Assembly: GCF_004959925.1 (NCBI RefSeq)
Contig: NZ_SPUW01000003.1
Span: 124,001 to 188,000 of the forward strand
Source: Pseudooceanicola onchidii
GTDB taxonomy: Bacteria; Pseudomonadota; Alphaproteobacteria; Rhodobacterales; Rhodobacteraceae
Length of the DNA: 64,000 nucleotides
Reading direction: 5' to 3'
Part shown: positions 60,301 to 64,000 of the stretch, piece after piece
How the letters are laid out: every line of letters begins with the position of its first letter
How positions within the stretch are numbered: the first letter of the stretch is position 1
Notes under the pieces: generated by a model
Told to the model about the DNA's origin: nothing
What the model saw: the letters and a program-made list of their open reading frames with translations, nothing else
Databases searched by the model: none
Made by a program: the position numbers and the translations under genes

Positions 60301-61232
60301 TGACCTTGAATATCCTTTTCGCCGCCGGTGCCGCGCGCTGGCAGGACTACCAGATGCCCCTGCGCGAAGGGCTGGCCGAAGCGGAGATCGACGCCAACCT
60401 GTCGCTCGATCTTGATCCGGCCGAGGTCGATTATATCGTCTATGCCCCCGACAGCGACCTGCAGGATTTCACGCCCTACACCCGCTGCAAGGCCGTGCTG
60501 AACCTCTGGGCCGGGGTCGAGGGGATCACCAACAATGCCACGCTGACCCAGCCGCTGGCGCGCATGGTCGATCCGGGGCTGACGCAGGGCATGGTGGAAT
60601 GGGTGACGGGGCACGTGCTGCGCCATCATCTGGACATCGACTATGCGCTGGCCCGGCAGGACGGCACATGGGATCGGTACGTGCCGCCGCTGGCGTCGGA
60701 CCGCCCGGTTACGATCCTCGGGATGGGAGAGTTGGGGGCGGCCTGTGCGCAGGCGCTGGTCGGCCTTGGCTTTCCGGTCACCGGCTGGAGCCGACGCGGC
60801 AAGGCCGTGGATGGCGTGACGATGCTGAGCGGCGACGAAGGCCTGGACGAGGCGCTGTCGAGCGCGCAGATCCTTGTGCTGCTCTTGCCCAAGACGCCGG
60901 GCACCGTGAACCTGATCGATGCCGCGGCCCTTTCGAAACTGCCCGAAGGGGCGGTGATCGTGAACCCGGGGCGCGGGCCGCTGATCGACGACGACGCGTT
61001 GCTGGCGGCGCTGGAAAGTGGCCATGTGCGCCACGCGACGCTGGATGTCTTCCGGGTCGAACCGCTGCCCGCCGATCACCCCTATTGGGCGCACCCCCGC
61101 GTGACGGTCACGCCACATATCGCGTCGGAAACCCGGGCGGCTTCGGCCGCGCGGGTGGTGGTGGAAAACATCCGGCGGGGCGAGGCCGATGAGCCCTTCC
61201 TGCACCTTGTCGATCGCGATCAGGGGTACTGA
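60300..61232 (+). CDS. ghrA: glyoxylate/hydroxypyruvate reductase A (D-2-hydroxyacid dehydrogenase)
   Basis: This 310-residue NAD(P)H-dependent reductase converts glyoxylate or hydroxypyruvate to the hydroxy acid. The nucleotide loop is ILGMGELGAACAQALVGLGF (about 140-159), the substrate arginine is in NPGRGPLIDDDALLAALESG (about 221-240), the Glu in DVFRVEPLPADHPYW (about 249-263), and the catalytic His in PHIASETRAASAARV (about 272). The GhrA-type N-terminus lacks the first helix of PGDH. The ATG shares a base with the rodA stop, so this metabolic gene is the last of the cell-shape operon. Confidence 0.92.
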   Translation: MTLNILFAAGAARWQDYQMPLREGLAEAEIDANLSLDLDPAEVDYIVYAPDSDLQDFTPYTRCKAVLNLWAGVEGITNNATLTQPLARMVDPGLTQGMVEWVTGHVLRHHLDIDYALARQDGTWDRYVPPLASDRPVTILGMGELGAACAQALVGLGFPVTGWSRRGKAVDGVTMLSGDEGLDEALSSAQILVLLLPKTPGTVNLIDAAALSKLPEGAVIVNPGRGPLIDDDALLAALESGHVRHATLDVFRVEPLPADHPYWAHPRVTVTPHIASETRAASAARVVVENIRRGEADEPFLHLVDRDQGY

Positions 61233-61280
61233 TCGCCGCCCGCGCGTCTGTACGCCGGACGGCCATGGGTCGGTGTGATG

Positions 61281-61307
61281 TGATCAGCGGGACCTGATCA
61301 GCGGGAC
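61281..61307 (-). repeat. 14-bp tandem duplication at the 3' end of the PRC-like gene
   Basis: TGATCAGCGGGAC occurs at 61281-61293 and again at 61295-61307, one base apart. On the minus strand the first-read copy contains the stop codon of the PRC-like gene, and the second lies just beyond it. It looks like a small slippage duplication. Confidence 0.75.
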
Positions 61308-61663
61308 ATGGGCAGGGCGGTCAGATCGCCCACGTTGCCCAGAACAAAGGTGCTGCCATCGAAGGTCACGTCGGTCAGCTGCACAAGCCTTTCCTCGTCC
61401 CGCGACTTGATCAGGTAGTCCTCGAATTCCACGACCAGTGCCTGCGCCGTGTTGCGGTCCGGGCCCACGACCCGAGAGACCTCGCCTATCGTGCGGCCGT
61501 TGGCATCAATCACGTCCAGATCCTCGGCGATGTCGGAATTGATGCCGAAGCCGGGCAGGGGCGTGCGATCGCGAACCTCGGTCAGGCGCGTTTCGGCCAA
61601 GGCTGGCAGGGCAAGGCCGGTGGCGGCAAGCAGCGAAAGGGCGGGGATCAGGCGTGCGGTCAT
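61298..61663 (-). CDS. exported PRC-barrel-like protein
   Basis: This 121-residue protein has a Sec signal peptide (MTARLIPALSLLAATGLALPALAE in shortened view; cleavage after ALA, about 23). The mature part DVIDANGRTIGEVSRVVGPD (about 50-69), AQALVVEFEDYLIK and DVTFDGSTFVLGNVGDLTAL resembles the PRC-barrel fold seen in photosynthetic reaction-centre H chains and in small stress-related proteins. The function is unknown. It is convergent with ghrA and lies downstream of leuA after a terminator, so it has its own transcript. Confidence 0.78.
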   Translation of the reverse strand: MTARLIPALSLLAATGLALPALAETRLTEVRDRTPLPGFGINSDIAEDLDVIDANGRTIGEVSRVVGPDRNTAQALVVEFEDYLIKSRDEERLVQLTDVTFDGSTFVLGNVGDLTALPMSR

Positions 61664-61761
61664 GGCATGGCTTTCAGTGAGGCAAGTTGAGCAAGGAAGA
61701 TGGGCATTCCCCGGCCCGGCTCAAAGTGGCCAACCTGTCGACTGCTGCGTTGCGGCAATGA

Positions 61762-61788
61762 AAAGGCCCGACGCGGGGCCGGGCCTTT
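61762..61788 (-). terminator. terminator of leuA
   Basis: AAAGGCCCG pairs with CGGGCCTTT around nine bases, starting 25 bases after the leuA stop. On the minus strand the stem ends in CTTTTC; on the plus strand it also ends in TTTCAG, so it may work both ways. Confidence 0.85.
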
Positions 61789-61812
61789 CAGTATGACATG
61801 TCGGCGGTTGGG

Positions 61813-63384
61813 TCAGCTGACGTCCTTGTAGCTGATTTCCCGCGTGTCGGCGCCTTCGCCCACCTTGCCGCGCCGCACCAGCAGGCGGTTGAGCGCGTGG
61901 ATGTAGGCCTTGACGCTGGCCACGACGGTATCGGTGTCAGCGGACTGGCCGGTCACGATGCGCCCGTCTTCGTTCAGGCGCACGCTGACCGTAGCCTGGG
62001 CGTCGGTGCCCTGGGTGACGGCGTGGACCTGGTAAAGCTCAAGCTTGGCGTTATGCGGGAAAAGCTCTTTCACCGCGTTGAAGCAGGCGTCGACGGGGCC
62101 ATCACCGGTGGTTTCGGCCCGCTTTTCGGTGCCGTCGACCATCAGGGTCATGTCGGCGGACTGGCCGCCGGTGCCGCAGACGACCTTGAGATCCTTGAGG
62201 TCGAGCCGGTCCGGCGTTTCATCCTCGGCATCGCGGACCAGCGCCCAGAGGTCGTCTTCGTAGACCTCTTTCTTGCGGTCGGCGAGGTCCTTGAACCGCA
62301 CGAAAAGATCGTTGAGCTGGTTCTGGCCCAGTTCGATGCCGAGCCCTTCGAGTTTCGAGCGCAGCGCCGCACGACCCGAATGCTTGCCGAGAACGATGTT
62401 GTCTTCGTTCAGCCCGATGTCGGCGGGCTTCATGATCTCGAACGTCTCGACGTTCTTGAGCACGCCGTCCTGGTGAATGCCCGATTCATGCAGGAAGGCG
62501 TTCTTGCCGACGATGGCCTTGTTGTACTGCACCGGGAAGCCTGAAACGGTGGCGACGCGGCGCGACAGCTTCATGATCTTCGTCGTGTCGATGCCGGTGC
62601 TGAACGGCATGATGTCGTTGCGCACCTTGAGGGCCATGACGACTTCTTCCAGCGCGGTGTTGCCCGCGCGTTCGCCCAGACCGTTGATCGTGCATTCGAT
62701 CTGGCGGGCGCCGGCCTCGACCGCGGCAAGGCTGTTGGCCGTCGCCATGCCGAGGTCGTTGTGGCAGTGGGTCGCAAAGACGATCTCGTCCGCGCCGGGG
62801 ACCTTTTCGATCAGCATCCGGATCAGGTCGGCGGATTCACGGGGCGCGGTATAGCCGACCGTGTCGGGGATGTTGATCGTGGTGGCGCCGGCCTTGATCG
62901 CGATTTCCACGACACGGCACAGGTAGTCATGTTCGGTCCGCGTCGCATCCATCGGCGACCACTGCACGTTGTCGCAGAGGTTGCGGGCATGGGTGACCGT
63001 CTCGTGGATGCGGTCGGCCATTTCGTCCATCGTCAGGTTCGGAATGGCGCGGTGCAGCGGCGAGGTGCCGATGAAGGTGTGGATACGCGGCTGGGCGGCG
63101 TGCTTGATCGCTTCCCAGTTGCGGTCGATGTCCTTGAAATTCGCGCGGCTGAGGCCGCAGATCACCGAATTCTTCGAATTCTTCGCGATTTCCGAGACGG
63201 CGTTGAAGTCGCCTTCCGAGGCGATCGGAAAGCCGGCCTCGATCACATCCACGCCCATCTCGTCGAGCATGGCTGCAATTTCCAGCTTCTCCTCGTGGGT
63301 CATGGTGGCACCGGGGGATTGTTCCCCGTCGCGAAGGGTCGTGTCGAAAATCAGGACGTGGTCCTGTTTGGATGTCGTGTTCAT
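61813..63384 (-). CDS. leuA: 2-isopropylmalate synthase
   Basis: LeuA condenses acetyl-CoA and 2-oxoisovalerate in the first step of leucine synthesis. The 523-residue protein has the HMGL-like signature DTTLRDGEQSPGATM (about 13-27), the metal-binding HCHNDLGMATANSLAAVEAG (about 205-224) and GLGERAGNTALEEVVMAL (about 233), and a C-terminal allosteric LeuA dimer domain from about 390 (VHAVTQGTDAQATVSVRLNE) that binds leucine. ATG 63384 was chosen because the region between it and 63426 belongs to the attenuator structure. It is preceded by a leucine-rich leader peptide and hairpin. Confidence 0.97.
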   Translation of the reverse strand: MNTTSKQDHVLIFDTTLRDGEQSPGATMTHEEKLEIAAMLDEMGVDVIEAGFPIASEGDFNAVSEIAKNSKNSVICGLSRANFKDIDRNWEAIKHAAQPRIHTFIGTSPLHRAIPNLTMDEMADRIHETVTHARNLCDNVQWSPMDATRTEHDYLCRVVEIAIKAGATTINIPDTVGYTAPRESADLIRMLIEKVPGADEIVFATHCHNDLGMATANSLAAVEAGARQIECTINGLGERAGNTALEEVVMALKVRNDIMPFSTGIDTTKIMKLSRRVATVSGFPVQYNKAIVGKNAFLHESGIHQDGVLKNVETFEIMKPADIGLNEDNIVLGKHSGRAALRSKLEGLGIELGQNQLNDLFVRFKDLADRKKEVYEDDLWALVRDAEDETPDRLDLKDLKVVCGTGGQSADMTLMVDGTEKRAETTGDGPVDACFNAVKELFPHNAKLELYQVHAVTQGTDAQATVSVRLNEDGRIVTGQSADTDTVVASVKAYIHALNRLLVRRGKVGEGADTREISYKDVS

Positions 63385-63427
63385 GGGATCTCTCGTTTCT
63401 CCTAAAGCCATGGCGCGTGACGGCATA

Positions 63428-63464
63428 CCTCTGAGCGGACGCGCCGGGAGGGCACGCTCAGAGG
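63428..63464 (-). promoter_or_regulatory. attenuator hairpin between the leader peptide and leuA
   Basis: CCTCTGAGCG and CGCTCAGAGG form a perfect ten-pair stem around 17 bases. Its first arm covers the stop codon of the leader peptide. A competing pairing is possible between GACGCGCC (63438-63445) and GGCGCGT in the leader (63500-63506). No T-run follows, so the stem may act on translation or through Rho rather than as an intrinsic terminator. Confidence 0.6.
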
Positions 63465-63538
63465 CGGATTAGGAGTAGGCACAGGGCGACGCCGCGCGGG
63501 GCGCGTGCGGTCGTGATGATATGCCCTTTGGTTTCCAT
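63458..63538 (-). CDS. leuL: leucine leader peptide of leuA
   Basis: This 26-codon frame starts METKGHIITTARAPRG and ends LCLLLIRL, that is, five leucine codons in the last eight, including the rare CTA twice. The stop codon lies in the arm of the attenuator hairpin 75 bases before leuA. This is the layout of ribosome-mediated attenuation: ribosomes stall at the leucine codons when charged tRNA-Leu is scarce and change the folding downstream. The peptide has no other function. Confidence 0.78.
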   Translation of the reverse strand: METKGHIITTARAPRGVALCLLLIRL

Positions 63539-63571
63539 GGGTGGGGATATAACGCGGGTTCCGCGCGATGA

Positions 63572-63647
63572 AAACCCGGGAAACATGCTGCAGGGCAGCA
63601 TGTTGCCTCCGGCGGGAGTATTTCCGGCAAGATGAAGGCCCGGGTTT
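63572..63647 (+). repeat. dispersed composite repeat, copy 6, with an outer inverted repeat
   Basis: AAACCCGGG (63572-63580) and CCCGGGTTT (63639-63647) flank the hairpin AACATGCTGC-AGG-GCAGCATGTT (63582-63604) and the 32-base core CCTCCGGCGGGAGTATTTCC GGCAAGATGAAG (63606-63637). It lies between the leuA leader and the divergent SDR gene. Confidence 0.8.
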
Positions 63648-63681
63648 GATCCGGGGCGGGGGCGCGCCACGTATTGCCATC

Positions 63682-64000
63682 ATGAAGAGAGCTTTGATCA
63701 TAGGCGACAGCGGGGCCATCGGCGGGGCCGTGGCGGCGCGGTTGCGGGCGGATGGTGTCGAGGTCGTAGGCCTGTCGCGGTCGCGCGACGGGCTGGACGT
63801 GACGGATGGCGCGTCGGTGGCGCGGGTGCTGGGGGCCCTCGAGGGGCCGTTCGATTTTCTGTTGGTGGCGACGGGTGCGTTGGAGATCGGCGGGGCGGGA
63901 CCGGAGAAGGCCTTGCGGGATATCGAGGCCGAGGCGATGGCGGCGCAGTTCGCGCTGAACGCCATCGGGCCTGCGCTGGTGTTGCGCGAGGCAGGGCGGC
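63682..64000 (+). CDS. short-chain dehydrogenase/reductase, N-terminal part (cut by window edge)
   Basis: The visible 106 residues start MKRALIIGDSGAIGGAVAAR. The Rossmann cofactor loop is GDSGAIGG, a variant of TGxxxGxG in which the first Gly is shifted, as in the C-factor-like SDR group. VATGALEIGGAGPEKALRDI (about 66-85) corresponds to the NNAG region, and AQFALNAIGPALVLRE leads into the helix with the catalytic Asn. The catalytic Tyr-Lys pair would be outside the window. No partner genes can be judged. Confidence 0.85.
   Translation, partial: MKRALIIGDSGAIGGAVAARLRADGVEVVGLSRSRDGLDVTDGASVARVLGALEGPFDFLLVATGALEIGGAGPEKALRDIEAEAMAAQFALNAIGPALVLREAGR

Overview
The window looks like a chromosomal core segment of an alphaproteobacterium of the family Rhodobacteraceae (Roseobacter/Rhodobacter group). 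This rests on the high G+C content, the gene families, the compact operons with ATGA/TGATG overlaps, an RpoHII-type sigma factor, and gene neighbourhoods that I recall from this family: pyrB with PH-domain genes next to pyrC, glnD-murJ near trpS, and mreBCD-mrdA-rodA. There are no rRNA genes, no recognisable tRNA genes, no CRISPR array, no transposase and no prophage. The DNA is almost fully coding, about 66 protein genes in 64 kb.

Layout. 1-3.8 kb (minus): a pyrimidine operon (pyrB, two membrane PH-domain proteins, a C-tail-anchored protein, start of pyrC), then prs. 3.9-5.3 kb (plus): a thiol isomerase and an alpha/beta hydrolase. 5.4-11.1 kb (minus): ribF-ykgJ-ltaE, a MaoC hydratase, a HAD phosphatase, a VOC protein and the Mn-type pyrophosphatase. 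11.4-15.6 kb: an HxlR regulator with a palindromic operator candidate, a ZIP transporter, a DUF2161 protein, and groES-groEL behind a CIRCE operator. 15.7-19.3 kb: GNAT, an orphan phnM and aspS. 19.4-21.3 kb: a complete NgoMIV-type restriction-modification pair. 21.5-25.9 kb: two divergent lipoproteins, hemerythrin, GNAT, ilvE and VOC. 26-36.7 kb: an RhlE-like helicase with a long leader, trpS, a rhomboid pseudoprotease, a PLD enzyme, murJ, glnD and an LpoA-like lipoprotein. 36.8-39.2 kb: rsmI-yraN-gshB. 39.2-42.6 kb (minus): comM, gst and cobU-cobC. 42.8-48.6 kb: rpoHII, then coaBC-dut-moeB-dcp. 48.9-53.8 kb: a UPF0173 hydrolase, a ceramidase-like membrane protein, gatCA, a lipoprotein and an amidase. 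53.7-61.2 kb: rlmJ, divergent from the cell-shape operon mreBCD-mrdA-rodA, which ends in ghrA. 61.3-64 kb: a PRC-barrel-like protein, leuA behind a leucine-rich leader peptide, and the start of an SDR gene.

Most genes are housekeeping. The parts that deserve a second look are regulatory or non-coding. A dispersed composite repeat occurs in at least six places, and one copy supplies the coaBC stop codon and the dut start codon. leuA has a ribosome-attenuator-like leader. Operator candidates lie before hxlR, maoC, comM and rpoH. Among proteins, the rhomboid lacks its catalytic residues, PH-domain membrane proteins are wedged into the pyr operon, a MoeB-like enzyme carries a membrane anchor, and the NgoMIV-like nuclease keeps the exact spacing of the family's active site. 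I saw no clearly new multi-gene system; the repeat family and the pyr-operon membrane genes are the best candidates for undescribed biology.
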